Shown piece by piece: positions 44,109 through 54,419 of a DNA stretch of 64,000 bases (the first letter of the stretch is position 1; every line of letters begins with the position of its first letter). Under the pieces are notes generated by a model. The model saw only the letters and a list, made by a program, of their open reading frames with translations. It ran no database searches and was not told where the DNA came from. The position numbers and the translations under genes are program-made. Origin of the DNA: Neisseriaceae bacterium JH1-16 (lineage in GTDB: Bacteria > Pseudomonadota > Gammaproteobacteria > Burkholderiales > Chromobacteriaceae); NCBI GenBank assembly GCA_025989215.1, contig JAPDNP010000003.1, forward strand, positions 186,001-250,000, given 5' to 3'.

Positions 44109-46484
44109 TTAGAACAATTGGTCCTTGATGTTCTCCACCGCATCCTTCGGCGGCGCCTTCTGGCTCTCGTCCTGCGCCTCGCTGGCGGCATCGGAGCTCT
44201 CTTCCGGCCCGCGCGGCACCGAGCCCGAGTTGTCGAGCTTCAGCTCCGGATTCGGACGCTGGAACTCTTCGTAGTAGTACTCGTCACCGCCGCGCAGACC
44301 GGCGCCCGGTCTCACTACCACATTGGCCGGCACCGGCTGCTCGACTTCCGGCTGGCCCTTCAGCGCATTGGCCATGTAGTTGATCCAGATCGGCAGCGCC
44401 GCGGTCGCGCCGTAGCCGTAACGGCCCAGGCTCTTGGGCTGGTCGAAGCCGACCCAGGTGATCGCCACCAGGTTCGGGTTGAAGCCGTTGAACCAGGCAT
44501 CGCGGAACTCGTTGGTGGTACCGGTCTTGCCGCCCAGGTCCATGCGGCCCAGGCTCATCACCCGGTTGGCGGTACCGTAGCGCACCACGTCGCGCAGCAT
44601 GCTCGACATGATGAAGGCGTTACGCGGATCGATCGCCTGCGGTGCCCCCTTGCCGGCCACCTGCGGCGCGGTCTGCGCCAGCACCCGACCGGTCTGGTCC
44701 TCGATGCGGTCGATGAAGTACGGCTTGACGTGGAAACCGCCGTTGGCGAACGTCGAGTACGCCTCGGCCATCTGCAGCGGCGTCACCGAGCCGGCGCCCA
44801 GCGCCATCGGCAGGTAGGCCGGGTGCTGCTTGGGCGAGAAGCCGAAGCGCTGGATGTACTGCTGCGCATAGTCGGTACCGATCGACATCAGGATGCGGAT
44901 CGACACCATGTTGCGCGACAACGACAACGCGCGGCGCATCGTCACCATGCCCAGGTACTTGTTGTCGTCGTTCTTCGGGTTCCACACCTGGCCGCCCGGC
45001 GGGGCCGGCACGGTGATCGGCGCGTCGTTGATCATCGTCGACGCGGTCAGGCCGCGTTCGAGCGCCGCCGAGTAGATGAATGGCTTGAAGCCGGAACCCG
45101 GCTGACGCCAGGCCTGGGTGACGTGGTTGAAGCTGCGACGGTTGAAGTCGAAGCCGCCGACCAGCGACTTGATCGCACCGGTACGCGGGTCGACCGACAC
45201 GAACGCCCCCTCCACCTCCGGCATCTGCACGATCTCCCAATAGCCCTTGGCATTGGCGCGTACCCGCACCACCGCGCCCGGACGCAGTTGCTTGTCGGCC
45301 GGCAGGCGACTGCTCAGCGCGCGACGCGCGAAGTCGAGCCCGGCGCCCTTCACTTCGGCCGACTTGCCGCCGCGCAGATAGACCTTCACCTGCGACGGGC
45401 TGGCGGACAGCACGACCCCGGCCAGCATGTCGCCGCTGTCGCGGATTTCCGACAACGCGTCGTCCAGCGCCTCGCCCTGGTCGACGTCGGCCGGCAGCGC
45501 GCTCAGGTCGATGAACGATTCCGGCCCGCGATAACCCTGCTTGCGGTCGTAATCGATCAGGCCGGCGCGCAGCGCGTCGAACGCCCACTGCTGGTGATGG
45601 CTGTCGATGGTGGTGTAGACCTTGAAGCCTTCGGTGTAGGCGCTGTCGCGGTAACGCTCGTACATCGCCTGGCGCACCATCTCGGCCACGTAGTGGGCCG
45701 GCAGCGGCGCGTCCTCGCTGGAACGGGCGTACTTGAGTTGCTGCGCCTTGGCGGCCTCGTACTGGTCCTCGGTGATGAAGTTCAGTTCGCGCATGCGACG
45801 CAGCACATACAGCTGGCGCAGGCGGGCGCGGTCCGGGTTGACGATCGGATTGTAGGCCGACGGCGCCTTGGGCAGACCGGCCAGCATCGCCATCTCGGCC
45901 GGCGTCAGCTCATTCAGCGACTTGCCGAAATACGCCTGCGACGCCGCGGCGAAGCCGTAGGCGCGCTGACCCAGATAGATCTGGTTGAAGTACAGCTCGA
46001 GGATCTGGTCCTTGGACAGCGTGTGCTCGATCTTGAACGCCAGCAACGCCTCGTTGAACTTGCGGGTGAAGGTCTTCTCGCTGGACAGGAAGAAGTTCTT
46101 CGCCACCTGCATGGTGATGGTACTGGCGCCGGAACGGGTGTGGCCGGACATCAGGTTGCCGATCGCCGCACGCATGACACCGGAATAATCGATGCCACTA
46201 TGCTGGTAGAATCGTTCATCCTCGGCGGCGAGTACCGCCTGCTTCATCAGCTGCGGCACGTCGTGAATGCGCACGAAGGAGCGGCGCTCTTCGCCGAATT
46301 CGCCGATCAACTGCTGGTCGGCGGTATAGACGCGCAAGGGGATTTTCGGTCGGTAATCGGTCAGCACATCGAGGCTGGGCAGCCGCGGATAGGTGACGAT
46401 TACCGCGATCGCGGCGGCGCCGGCGCCCAGTAGGCCAAGGCCCAGGACCAGCCCGGCCAGAATCGCAAAGAATCGTTTGAGCAT
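44109..46484 (-). CDS. mrcA: Penicillin-binding protein 1A
   Basis: A 791-residue bifunctional peptidoglycan synthase with one N-terminal membrane helix. Glycosyltransferase domain: EDERFYQHSGIDYSGVMRA, GASTITMQVAKNFFLS and KILELYFNQIYLG-type motifs. Transpeptidase domain: GSGFKPFIYSAAL (Ser-x-x-Lys-like context), SLSRNMVSIRI (SxN) and GGKTGTTNEFRDAWF (KTG). An inserted OB-like segment precedes the transpeptidase, as in PBP1A. It is divergent from pilM, the conserved arrangement in many proteobacteria. Confidence 0.95.
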   Translation of the reverse strand: MLKRFFAILAGLVLGLGLLGAGAAAIAVIVTYPRLPSLDVLTDYRPKIPLRVYTADQQLIGEFGEERRSFVRIHDVPQLMKQAVLAAEDERFYQHSGIDYSGVMRAAIGNLMSGHTRSGASTITMQVAKNFFLSSEKTFTRKFNEALLAFKIEHTLSKDQILELYFNQIYLGQRAYGFAAASQAYFGKSLNELTPAEMAMLAGLPKAPSAYNPIVNPDRARLRQLYVLRRMRELNFITEDQYEAAKAQQLKYARSSEDAPLPAHYVAEMVRQAMYERYRDSAYTEGFKVYTTIDSHHQQWAFDALRAGLIDYDRKQGYRGPESFIDLSALPADVDQGEALDDALSEIRDSGDMLAGVVLSASPSQVKVYLRGGKSAEVKGAGLDFARRALSSRLPADKQLRPGAVVRVRANAKGYWEIVQMPEVEGAFVSVDPRTGAIKSLVGGFDFNRRSFNHVTQAWRQPGSGFKPFIYSAALERGLTASTMINDAPITVPAPPGGQVWNPKNDDNKYLGMVTMRRALSLSRNMVSIRILMSIGTDYAQQYIQRFGFSPKQHPAYLPMALGAGSVTPLQMAEAYSTFANGGFHVKPYFIDRIEDQTGRVLAQTAPQVAGKGAPQAIDPRNAFIMSSMLRDVVRYGTANRVMSLGRMDLGGKTGTTNEFRDAWFNGFNPNLVAITWVGFDQPKSLGRYGYGATAALPIWINYMANALKGQPEVEQPVPANVVVRPGAGLRGGDEYYYEEFQRPNPELKLDNSGSVPRGPEESSDAASEAQDESQKAPPKDAVENIKDQLF

Positions 46485-46594
46485 AGTGTCTCAGTGGTTC
46501 GCTGGATCGACAATTATAAGCCCAGTGCTGCCGCGCCAGTGCAACAACTGCGGCCAACATCAATGACTTCGTCATTTTTAACGGTGGGAAGACC

Positions 46595-47656
46595 ATGCTT
46601 TTAGGCAAACTAACCAGGGGAATCGAGCGGCTGCAGCGGCTTGCTTCGCCGCTGCGCGACAACAGGCCGCGACTCGGCCTCGACCTGGGCGAGCACGCCA
46701 TCAAGCTGGTCGAGCTGTCGCGGCAGGGTCAGCATCATCGGCTGGAACGCTACCGAATCGAGCCCTTGCCCGCCGGCCTGCTGGTCGACGGCCGCCCGGT
46801 CGAACTGGAACGGCTGGCCGCGCGGCTGCGCCGCAGTTGCGAGCAACTCGACAGTCGCGTTAGCAACGTCGCACTGGCCATGCCGACCTCCCTAACCCTC
46901 TACCAGACTCTGCGCCTGCCGTTTTGTTCACCCGAAGCGCTGGACAGCCTGGTGCGCGAGCATGCCGCCCGGCTGCTGCCCATCCCGCTCGACGATGCCA
47001 GCCTCGACTACCAAGTGCTCGGCCCCAGCCCCCTGCAGCCCGAACTGTGCGAGGTGCTGATCGGCGCCGCCCGCCGCGAGCATGTCGAGGAACGCCTCGC
47101 CGTCGTCGAACTGGCCGGCCTCACCCCGGTGGCGGTCGAACTCGCCGCCTTTGCCGCCCTCGGCGCACTGGCGCCCCCGCACGACGACACCGTCGCGCTG
47201 ATCGACCTGAACGGTCGGCAACTGCGCTGCCTGCTGAGCCGTGGCGGCCTGCCCTTGCAGTACCGCGAACACACGATGTCGCTAGCACCGCAGGGGCTCG
47301 AAGCACCTGCCTTCGCCGCCTCGCCCTGGTCCCAACCAAGATCAGCCGAAGCTCACGCGTCACCGCCGATAGCCGCGCCGACCGAGGCACTGGCGCAGGA
47401 GCTGGAGCGGCTGCTGCCGGCGTGGCAGCAGGGCGACAATCCGTCGTCGCTCGATGCCGTGTGGCTGTCCGGCGGCGCCAGCCGCACCCCCAACCTCGCC
47501 GCGGCCGTCAGCGCCCTGACCCAACGCCCCTGCCGGCTCGCCGACCCGTTCACCGCAATGACGCTGGCGCCGGCGATCGCCCCCGACCGCTTACGCCACG
47601 ACGCACCGGCGCTGCTCACCGCTTGCGGGCTAGCGTTACACGGAGACCGGCGATGA
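46595..47656 (+). CDS. pilM: Type IV pilus assembly protein PilM
   Basis: A 353-residue actin-like cytoplasmic ATPase of the pilus platform: GLDLGEHAIKLVELSRQG (phosphate-1 loop), LPFCSPEALDSLVREHAARLLPIP, and VWLSGGASRTPNLAAAVSAL (adenosine loop). First gene of pilMNOPQ; its stop overlaps the pilN start (ATGA). Confidence 0.93.
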   Translation: MLLGKLTRGIERLQRLASPLRDNRPRLGLDLGEHAIKLVELSRQGQHHRLERYRIEPLPAGLLVDGRPVELERLAARLRRSCEQLDSRVSNVALAMPTSLTLYQTLRLPFCSPEALDSLVREHAARLLPIPLDDASLDYQVLGPSPLQPELCEVLIGAARREHVEERLAVVELAGLTPVAVELAAFAALGALAPPHDDTVALIDLNGRQLRCLLSRGGLPLQYREHTMSLAPQGLEAPAFAASPWSQPRSAEAHASPPIAAPTEALAQELERLLPAWQQGDNPSSLDAVWLSGGASRTPNLAAAVSALTQRPCRLADPFTAMTLAPAIAPDRLRHDAPALLTACGLALHGDRR

Positions 47657-48210
47657 TCCGCCTCAATCTGCTGCCGCAGCGCGAAACGCAGGGCCTCGCC
47701 CACCGACGCCGCTTCTGGTACTTGCTCATCGCCGGCCTCGGCAGCGTCATCCTGTTGATCGGCATCACCGAGACGGTGCTATCGGCCAGTCTGGAGCGCC
47801 AGAAAGCGCGCAACGCCTACCTGCAGCAGGCCATCGCCAAGCGCGACCAGCAGGCCCGCCGCCTCGTTACGGTGAAACAGCAGCATCAGGCCGCACTGGA
47901 GCGCCGGGACTGGCTGGCGGCGCTGCAAGTGCGCCGCGGCGAAACGGCTCGACTACTCGAGCAGTTGGCGCGGCTGACGCCGGACGGCCTCTACTTGCGC
48001 GAACTGAAACAGCAGGAAGGCAGGTTCACCCTATCGGGCTATGCGATCGCCGCCACCGGCGTCTCCGGCTTGCTGTTCGCACTCGACGAGTCGGACGCGT
48101 TCGCCGCGCCACAGCTGATCGAACAGAAGAGCGCCGTGGTCGACGCGTTGCCGGTCAGCGAATTCGTGCTGACCGTCGGCCTGCACCGCGCAGAGGAGAC
48201 CCGCCCATGA
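47653..48210 (+). CDS. pilN: Type IV pilus assembly protein PilN
   Basis: A 185-residue bitopic protein. The N-terminus MIRLNLLPQRETQ binds PilM; one membrane helix lies about residues 21-43. It is followed by a coiled coil (KARNAYLQQAIAKRDQQARRL) and a ferredoxin-like end. Coupled on both sides by 4-base overlaps. Confidence 0.93.
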   Translation: MIRLNLLPQRETQGLAHRRRFWYLLIAGLGSVILLIGITETVLSASLERQKARNAYLQQAIAKRDQQARRLVTVKQQHQAALERRDWLAALQVRRGETARLLEQLARLTPDGLYLRELKQQEGRFTLSGYAIAATGVSGLLFALDESDAFAAPQLIEQKSAVVDALPVSEFVLTVGLHRAEETRP

Positions 48211-48827
48211 CTCTTGCCGAACTGGCCCGGCTCGATCCGAAACGGCTGCCCGACTGGCCGCTGCCGGCGCAGCTGCTGGCGCTCGGCCTGCTCCTAGTGC
48301 CGCTGGCGCTGCTGGGCGGGCGGCTATGGTTGGCCGAACCGCTCGCACGGCTCGCCGCGGCCAATGCAGAGGAGTCCGTGTTGAAGCAGCGCTACGCCGA
48401 CCGGCAGCAGTCGGCACTCGATCTTGCCGAGCTCGAACGCCAGCTCGCCACCTTGCGTCGCGCCGACGAGGCCGGAGCAACGACCCAGCCATCCCGCATC
48501 ACGCTGCAGAACCTGCTTGGCGACATCCACCGCGCCGCGACCACCCGCAACCTGCAAGTCGAGCTGATCCGCCCCGGACAAGAGGCCAGGTTGGCCGAAG
48601 CGGTCGAACGGCCGATCGCGCTGAAACTCCTTGGCGGCTATGCCGATCTGGCAGCCTTCACCGGCGACCTCGCCCGGCTGCCCCGCCCCGTCGTACTCAC
48701 CGATCTGGCGCTGCAAACGCTCGACGGACGCGCCGAACGATTGGCACTGCACGCCACCCTGCTCAGCTATCGCCTCCCCGATTCGGCAGAGCCTGCGGCG
48801 CCATCCACTAAAGGCGCGCCACGATGA
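48207..48827 (+). CDS. pilO: Type IV pilus assembly protein PilO
   Basis: A 206-residue inner-membrane protein pairing with PilN. Start MTLAELARLDPKRLPDWPLPAQL, membrane helix about 21-40, coiled coil (LKQRYADRQQSALDLAELERQLATL), periplasmic fold at the end. Two copies of the 10-base motif lie in this short gene (48329, 48590), both read as Leu-Ala-Glu. Confidence 0.92.
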   Translation: MTLAELARLDPKRLPDWPLPAQLLALGLLLVPLALLGGRLWLAEPLARLAAANAEESVLKQRYADRQQSALDLAELERQLATLRRADEAGATTQPSRITLQNLLGDIHRAATTRNLQVELIRPGQEARLAEAVERPIALKLLGGYADLAAFTGDLARLPRPVVLTDLALQTLDGRAERLALHATLLSYRLPDSAEPAAPSTKGAPR

Positions 48828-49345
48828 AACGCCGACTGCTCATCGTCCTGCTGGCAGCCGCCATGGTCCTGCTCGGTTGCGGCCGTCGCGATGCCGCGGA
48901 GTTGGACGAGTGGATGCGCCAGGCTAGCCGGGGTCAGCGCAGCCGTATCGCCCCCTTGCCGGCCAGCCGAGCCGCTCCCGCCCTTCCCATGCCGGACGAG
49001 GCACTGAGCTCGCCGTTCGATCCGCAGAAGCTGTGGCGACTGCCACGCCAGGGTCGGGCCCCCGACTTGCTGCGCCCACGCGAACCGCTGGAACACTATC
49101 CGCTCGACCAGTTGCGGATCGTCGGCACCCTGAGCGACGGCACTACCCGCTACGCGCTGGTGCGCACCCCGGAAGGCGGCATCTACCCGGTGCGGGTCGG
49201 TCATCATCTCGGTCCGCACTTCGGCCGCATCGAGGCCATCGCCGAGGACGGCATCACCCTGAACGAAACCGTTGCCGATCCCGACGGCAATTGGGTGCAG
49301 CGCCGAACCGCTCTTCCTTTTGACGCCGCTTTGGGATCGCCATGA
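48824..49345 (+). CDS. pilP: Type IV pilus lipoprotein PilP
   Basis: A 173-residue lipoprotein with lipobox LLGC (C19), a disordered segment, then the HR-type beta sandwich: HYPLDQLRIVGTLSDGTTRYALVRTPEGGIYPVRVGHHLG. It links the PilNO pair to PilQ. Confidence 0.93.
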   Translation: MKRRLLIVLLAAAMVLLGCGRRDAAELDEWMRQASRGQRSRIAPLPASRAAPALPMPDEALSSPFDPQKLWRLPRQGRAPDLLRPREPLEHYPLDQLRIVGTLSDGTTRYALVRTPEGGIYPVRVGHHLGPHFGRIEAIAEDGITLNETVADPDGNWVQRRTALPFDAALGSP

Positions 49346-50823
49346 AACCTGTCTTGCCTATCCTGCTGTCTGCCGTACTGGCATTCGGCCAAGCTTGGGC
49401 TGCACCCGCCAGTACCGTACACCCCACAACGAAGGCGTCGGCGCCCTTGGCCCAGGTGCCAGCCCCCGGCAGTGCTGCCCTCACCGCTCCCGCGGCCCGC
49501 ATGCCCCGATCCAACGCTACTGCGGGCGCACCCCTGCCCGGCACGCCCATCCGGTTGCCATCGAAGAACGGCAGGCTGTCGCTGAATTTCCAGAACATCG
49601 AGGTACGCAGCGTGTTGCAGGTGATCGCCGAATTCACCGGCCTCAACATCGTCGCCAGCGACTCGGTCGGCGGCACGATCACGCTGCGCCTGAACGATGT
49701 GCCCTGGGAGCAGGCACTGGCGCAGATTCTGAAGAGTAAGCACCTGGAAGCTCGCCGCGACGGCAATGTGATACAGATCGCCCCGCGCGAGGAATGGCTG
49801 GTGCGCGACAAGCAGCAACTCGAATCGAAGCAGCAACTGGCCGCGCTGGAATCGCTGCGCCCGGAGAGCTTCGTGCTGCATTACAAGAGCGTCGAGGACA
49901 TTCAACGCGTGCTCGACACGCCGAAAGGCGGTGAAGGCGGACGGCGCCAGGGCCTGCTGTCCGAGCGCGGCAGTCTGCTGATCGACCCGAAATCGAACAC
50001 CTTGATCGTGCACGACACGCCGGCGGTACTCGACAAGCTGCGCGACCTGCTCGCCCGGCTCGACCGGCCGGTCCGCCAGGTGCTGATCGAGGCGCGCATC
50101 GTCGAAGCGGGCGACAACTTCCAGCGCGATCTCGGGGTGAAGCTCGCCTTTGCCCGGCGCGGCGGCGACACCGCGGTCAACAACACGCTGGGCACGGCCG
50201 CGCTGACCGGCACCGGCAATCCGATTCCGTTCGGCCCCTCGGTCAATCTGCCGGCTGGCCTGCACAATGCCGCCACCATAGCCACGGTGTTTCGCGGCGC
50301 CAGCACCATCATCGGCTTGGAGCTCTCGGCACTGCAGGCCGAGGACAAGGGCAAGATCATCTCCAGCCCACGGGTGCTGACCGCCGACCGTACCGAAGCC
50401 AGCATCGAGGAAGGCACCGAGATTCCCTACCAGGAGGCGACCTCCAGCGGCGCGACCAGCGTGTCGTTCAAGAAGGCGGTGCTGAGCCTGAATGTCAAGC
50501 CGCAGATCACCCCGGATCGCCATATCATCATGGACCTGCAGGTCAACAAGGACACGCCGAACCACAAGCTGATCGTCGGCGGCACCCCGGCGGTCGACAC
50601 CAAGCGGATCCAGACCCAGGTACGGGTCGAGGATGGCGACACCATCGTGATCGGCGGCATCTACGTGGAGGAACAGACCGAGATCGCCAACAAGGTGCCC
50701 TATCTGGGCGACCTGCCAGTGCTCGGCGCCTTGTTCAGCAACAGCTCGCGCCGCCACAACCGCCGCGAACTGCTGATTTTCATCACGCCGCGCATTGTCG
50801 AACAAGGTGCACCACCCGCCTGA
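49342..50823 (+). CDS. pilQ: Type IV pilus secretin PilQ, short form without AMIN domains
   Basis: A 493-residue outer-membrane secretin. After the signal peptide (ending FGQAWAAPA) and an Ala/Pro linker, the N0/STN domain begins near 68 ([29 protein letters not shown]). N1 follows ([16 protein letters not shown]...[21 protein letters not shown]), then the secretin barrel with [26 protein letters not shown] and [15 protein letters not shown]. Typical PilQ is about 700 residues with one or two peptidoglycan-binding AMIN domains, absent here. Confidence 0.93.
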   Translation: MKPVLPILLSAVLAFGQAWAAPASTVHPTTKASAPLAQVPAPGSAALTAPAARMPRSNATAGAPLPGTPIRLPSKNGRLSLNFQNIEVRSVLQVIAEFTGLNIVASDSVGGTITLRLNDVPWEQALAQILKSKHLEARRDGNVIQIAPREEWLVRDKQQLESKQQLAALESLRPESFVLHYKSVEDIQRVLDTPKGGEGGRRQGLLSERGSLLIDPKSNTLIVHDTPAVLDKLRDLLARLDRPVRQVLIEARIVEAGDNFQRDLGVKLAFARRGGDTAVNNTLGTAALTGTGNPIPFGPSVNLPAGLHNAATIATVFRGASTIIGLELSALQAEDKGKIISSPRVLTADRTEASIEEGTEIPYQEATSSGATSVSFKKAVLSLNVKPQITPDRHIIMDLQVNKDTPNHKLIVGGTPAVDTKRIQTQVRVEDGDTIVIGGIYVEEQTEIANKVPYLGDLPVLGALFSNSSRRHNRRELLIFITPRIVEQGAPPA

Positions 50824-50870
50824 TCACGGCGCCGGGACAGCGCTCAGGACATTCCGCTACAATGGCCCGC

Positions 50871-51419
50871 ATGGAACTGGCAGGCAATTTCTTTCTGGTC
50901 GGCTTGATGGGTGCCGGCAAAACCACCGTGGGACGTGCACTGGCGCGGCGCGCGGGCAAGACCTTTTACGATTCGGACCACGAGATCGAGGCGCGCACCG
51001 GCGTGCGCATCGCGACCATCTTCGACATCGAAGGGGAAACCCGTTTTCGCGACCGTGAAGTGTCGGTTATCGCCGACCTGGTGCAGATGAACAATATCGT
51101 GCTCGCCACCGGCGGCGGCGCGGTGCTCCGTCCGGAGACCCGCCGCAACCTGCAGAGCCACGGCACGGTCATCTACCTGCGGGCCAATATCGACGACCTG
51201 CTCGCCCGGACCCAGCACGACAAGAATCGTCCGCTGCTGCAGACGGCCGATCCGCGCGCCAAACTCGCCGCGCTGTTCGCCGAACGCGATCCGCTGTATT
51301 GCGAAGTGGCGGACCTGATTGTCGACACCACTCAACAGAACGTCACCCATCTGGTGGCGCGGCTCGAGCAACAACTGCTCGCCCTGCAGGGCCCGCCGCG
51401 CCGGAGCCCGCTTGCATGA
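50871..51419 (+). CDS. aroK: Shikimate kinase
   Basis: A 182-residue kinase: Walker [23 protein letters not shown] (shikimate site), [22 protein letters not shown] and lid region DKNRPLLQ. Start MELAGNFF at 50871. Its TGA overlaps the aroB ATG. Follows pilQ, the common proteobacterial order. Confidence 0.95.
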   Translation: MELAGNFFLVGLMGAGKTTVGRALARRAGKTFYDSDHEIEARTGVRIATIFDIEGETRFRDREVSVIADLVQMNNIVLATGGGAVLRPETRRNLQSHGTVIYLRANIDDLLARTQHDKNRPLLQTADPRAKLAALFAERDPLYCEVADLIVDTTQQNVTHLVARLEQQLLALQGPPRRSPLA

Positions 51420-52507
51420 TCACGCTAGACCTGAGCCTTCCCGACACCCGCTACCCCATTCACATCGGCCACGGTCTGCTCGACCGGGCCGACCTGCTGC
51501 TCCCCCATCTGGCGCAACCGTCCGCCGCCATCGTCACTAACACCACCGTTGCCCCGCTCTACCTCGAACGTCTCGAGCAGAGCCTCAACGCTGCTGGCGT
51601 GCGCACGATCTCGGTGATCCTGCCTGACGGTGAAGAACACAAGACTTGGGAGTCGCTGAACCTGATCTTCGACGCGCTGCTGACCAACCGTGCCGAGCGC
51701 AAGACCACGCTGATCGCACTGGGCGGTGGCGTGATCGGCGACATGACCGGCTTCGCCGCCGCCTGTTACCAGCGCGGTGCCCCGTTCATCCAGGTGCCGA
51801 CCACGCTGCTCTCGCAGGTCGACTCCTCGGTCGGCGGCAAGACCGCGATCAACCACCCGCTTGGCAAGAACATGATCGGCGCCTTCTACCAGCCCAAGGT
51901 GGTGGTCGCCGACATGGCCCTGCTCGACACGCTGCCGGACCGCGAACTGTCGGCCGGCCTGGCCGAAGTGATCAAATACGGCCTGCTCGGCGATGCCGAC
52001 TTCCTCGCCTGGCTGGAACAGAACATGGCCAAGCTGCGCGCTCGCGACCCGGAAGCACTGGCCTACGCGGTACGGCGCAGCTGCGAGATGAAGGCCGAGA
52101 TCGTCGGCCAGGACGAGAAAGAGCAAGGCGTGCGCGCTCTGCTCAATCTCGGCCACACCTTCGGTCACGCGATCGAGGCCGGCCTGGGTTACGGTGCCTG
52201 GCTGCACGGCGAAGCCGTCGCCGCCGGCATGGTGCTGGCCGCCGACCTGTCGCGCGAATTGGGCTGGCTCAGCGATGCCGATGTGGCCCGCACGGTGAGC
52301 CTGATCGAGGCCGCCGGACTGCCCGCCAAGGCTCCCGATTTGGGTATCGACGCCTGGGTGTCTCATATGAGCCACGATAAAAAGGTCGAATCGGGCCGTT
52401 TACGCTTCGTACTTCTACGTAGTCTCGGTCAGGCAGTGATCGCTGATGACGTCGCGGAAGCGAAGCTGGGCGCGGTGCTACGAGGCGGGCATATCCAAGC
52501 GTGCTAA
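51416..52507 (+). CDS. aroB: 3-dehydroquinate synthase
   Basis: A 363-residue NAD/zinc enzyme of the shikimate pathway: [64 protein letters not shown], and zinc ligands in [15 protein letters not shown] and [10 protein letters not shown]. Start at 51416 is fixed by overlap with aroK. Confidence 0.96.
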   Translation: MITLDLSLPDTRYPIHIGHGLLDRADLLLPHLAQPSAAIVTNTTVAPLYLERLEQSLNAAGVRTISVILPDGEEHKTWESLNLIFDALLTNRAERKTTLIALGGGVIGDMTGFAAACYQRGAPFIQVPTTLLSQVDSSVGGKTAINHPLGKNMIGAFYQPKVVVADMALLDTLPDRELSAGLAEVIKYGLLGDADFLAWLEQNMAKLRARDPEALAYAVRRSCEMKAEIVGQDEKEQGVRALLNLGHTFGHAIEAGLGYGAWLHGEAVAAGMVLAADLSRELGWLSDADVARTVSLIEAAGLPAKAPDLGIDAWVSHMSHDKKVESGRLRFVLLRSLGQAVIADDVAEAKLGAVLRGGHIQAC

Positions 52508-52601
52508 GTGCGGGGAAATACTAAGGATTTCTACGGATTGTCTTTGTGCCGGCAAACCAAAATAATGGTGACACAACAGCCATAAGCACTGGAGAACGAT
52601 C

Positions 52602-52985
52602 ATGATCCTTGAAGCCGGGGCCGCCTTTGGCAGCAGCTTGCTGCTGATGCTCACCTACTACGTCGGCCGCCGCGCCTGGCGTCGCGCCACCTACGTGAAG
52701 CCGCGACAGCGGGGCATCGACCCAGTCGGCGAAGCGGAAGTGTTCCTGGCCTACGGCAAGGTCGACGAAGCAATCCGAGTGCTACGCGACACCGTCAAGG
52801 ACGAACCGGAGAACCTCCCCGCCAAGGTCACCCTGCTGCGCGCCTACTCCTACCAGCGCAACCACCGCGATTACTCCACGCTGGCCAGCGACGTGAAACA
52901 TCGCCTGGAGGGGCAGCCGCTGTGGCAGACTATCCAGTGCGAAGGTAAGGTGATGGATCCAGGCAATCCGTTGTATCAGAGTTAA
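52602..52985 (+). CDS. FimV C-terminal-like TPR protein
   Basis: A 127-residue protein with one N-terminal membrane helix (FGSSLLLMLTYYVGRRAW). TPR-like repeats follow: VGEAEVFLAYGKVDEAIRVLRDTVKDEPENLPAKVTLLRAYSYQRN, resembling the C-terminal domain of FimV. Its position after pilMNOPQ-aroKB suggests pilus or polar-assembly function, by inference. Confidence 0.7.
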   Translation: MILEAGAAFGSSLLLMLTYYVGRRAWRRATYVKPRQRGIDPVGEAEVFLAYGKVDEAIRVLRDTVKDEPENLPAKVTLLRAYSYQRNHRDYSTLASDVKHRLEGQPLWQTIQCEGKVMDPGNPLYQS

Positions 52986-53001
52986 GCTTTGACCTTTGAA
53001 T

Positions 53002-53038
53002 AAAAAAACCACCCAGGACAATCTTGGGTGGTTTTTTT
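53002..53038. terminator. Bidirectional terminator between FimV-like gene and O-antigen ligase gene
   Basis: AAAAAAACCACCCA, nine-base loop, TGGGTGGTTTTTTT. Confidence 0.92.
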
Positions 53039-53054
53039 ATTGACGCTCAGTATT

Positions 53055-54419
53055 TCAACTACGAGTTACGACAGGCCGTTTTATTGAAGAACGTAACGGC
53101 TCTTCCTTTTCCTTCACCCCCCCCAATTCGGCCTGCAATGCCCCTACAATGAATAGAAACATATGTAACATATGATCCTTATTAACACTGTCTAGAACCA
53201 TCCTGCCCAGGAAGCCCGTACAAAGCAGCCCAAGTATCAACCCCCGTATCTGCCCATATCGAAAGAATGCGACCAAGCCTCGATAGATCATGGCCCCGCA
53301 GAAGAACAACCACAACGCGATACCCAGCCATCCCAAACCAACTCCCAAGTCGATAAAGCCGCTGTGGCTATGGCCGACATTGGCTTTGGGCGACTCTTGC
53401 TTCAACTCATAACCGAACGCATCCCTTGCATAGCCAAAACCAAGTGGGTTCTGCAAAATCAGATCTAAACCCTTGCTAATCCATGCCACCCGTTCATAAG
53501 CAGATTCATCTACAACATTTCCATTTGGCAGCAATGGGTAGTTATTTCGAGTTAGCCACCCATCTGTTGTTTTATAATGGAACCCCATATTCGCTGAGTC
53601 ATAAAAACTGTGCCAACGGGGATCTTTATTGACCGAATAACTCGTCACGCTAACCAGAGCCACTGCAGCCAGCAACCCTGCTCCCCATACCTTTTTTCCT
53701 TCGAAACGGCGCCTCCCAACGATCAAGAACACCGCCAACATCGACAAACCTAGATAAACCAACCCAATCAAGCCATTCCGGGCACCAGCCCACAAACTCG
53801 TTACCAAAACCAATGTAACCGTGACCCAAAGACACCATGGAGGTAGACGGCTAGCCGGTCCGAAGCCAAGCAATCCGCCAACAACCAGGCTGACCAGCAT
53901 ACAAGTCAGGCCAATGTTCATGAAAAAGGTGTACTCAAGCTTACCTGAGGTAGTTGCACTCACTTGATATGGGAAAACCCCGGTCTGCAAATATTCGTGG
54001 ATCCCGTGGGAAAACTCACTGAATACCACGGCGACAGTCGCGCAAATGACTAAATCAATGACGGACAGTGGATGTTGCCCCGTAAATAAAGCACCACCGA
54101 CAAAGAAAAATAGAACACCGACTAACAACTGCCCTTGCAACTCACTAAATGAAGCAGCCCGCCAATCAGAAAAAGCCAAGGTATGCAATAGTGCCCAAAT
54201 AAAAAACAACAGCAATGCACCGACTACCTGACGATTACTCGATACAAAATCTTTTATGCGAGCAGGATCTGCAATCACAATAAGCAACATCAACGCCAGA
54301 ATAGAATAACGTAGAGCGACGGTATGTGGCACATTGGCCGTGGCTAGAAAAATGGCGCCAAGGAAAAGTGCACAATCCTGCCGCACTGCAAGGAAATTCT
54401 TCATATACGACTCACTCAA
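53055..54419 (-). CDS. O-antigen ligase family protein (WaaL/Wzy type)
   Basis: A 454-residue polytopic inner-membrane protein with about 10-12 helices. Its large periplasmic loop (WHSFYDSANMGFHYKTTDGWLTRNNYPLL...NPLGFGYARDAFG...KANVGHSHSGFIDLGVGLGWLG) is the Wzy_C signature with the H-S-H-x-x-F motif. It joins glycan to lipid A-core or polymerises glycan. Distinctly more AT-rich than neighbours, as usual for surface-polysaccharide genes. ATGA overlap with the upstream GT9 gene. Confidence 0.85.
   Translation of the reverse strand: MSESYMKNFLAVRQDCALFLGAIFLATANVPHTVALRYSILALMLLIVIADPARIKDFVSSNRQVVGALLLFFIWALLHTLAFSDWRAASFSELQGQLLVGVLFFFVGGALFTGQHPLSVIDLVICATVAVVFSEFSHGIHEYLQTGVFPYQVSATTSGKLEYTFFMNIGLTCMLVSLVVGGLLGFGPASRLPPWCLWVTVTLVLVTSLWAGARNGLIGLVYLGLSMLAVFLIVGRRRFEGKKVWGAGLLAAVALVSVTSYSVNKDPRWHSFYDSANMGFHYKTTDGWLTRNNYPLLPNGNVVDESAYERVAWISKGLDLILQNPLGFGYARDAFGYELKQESPKANVGHSHSGFIDLGVGLGWLGIALWLFFCGAMIYRGLVAFFRYGQIRGLILGLLCTGFLGRMVLDSVNKDHMLHMFLFIVGALQAELGGVKEKEEPLRSSIKRPVVTRS

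Noticed and set aside
44118-46433. Long plus-strand frame (771 codons) across the PBP1A gene
   Set aside because: Antisense shadow; the minus-strand product carries all class A PBP motifs.
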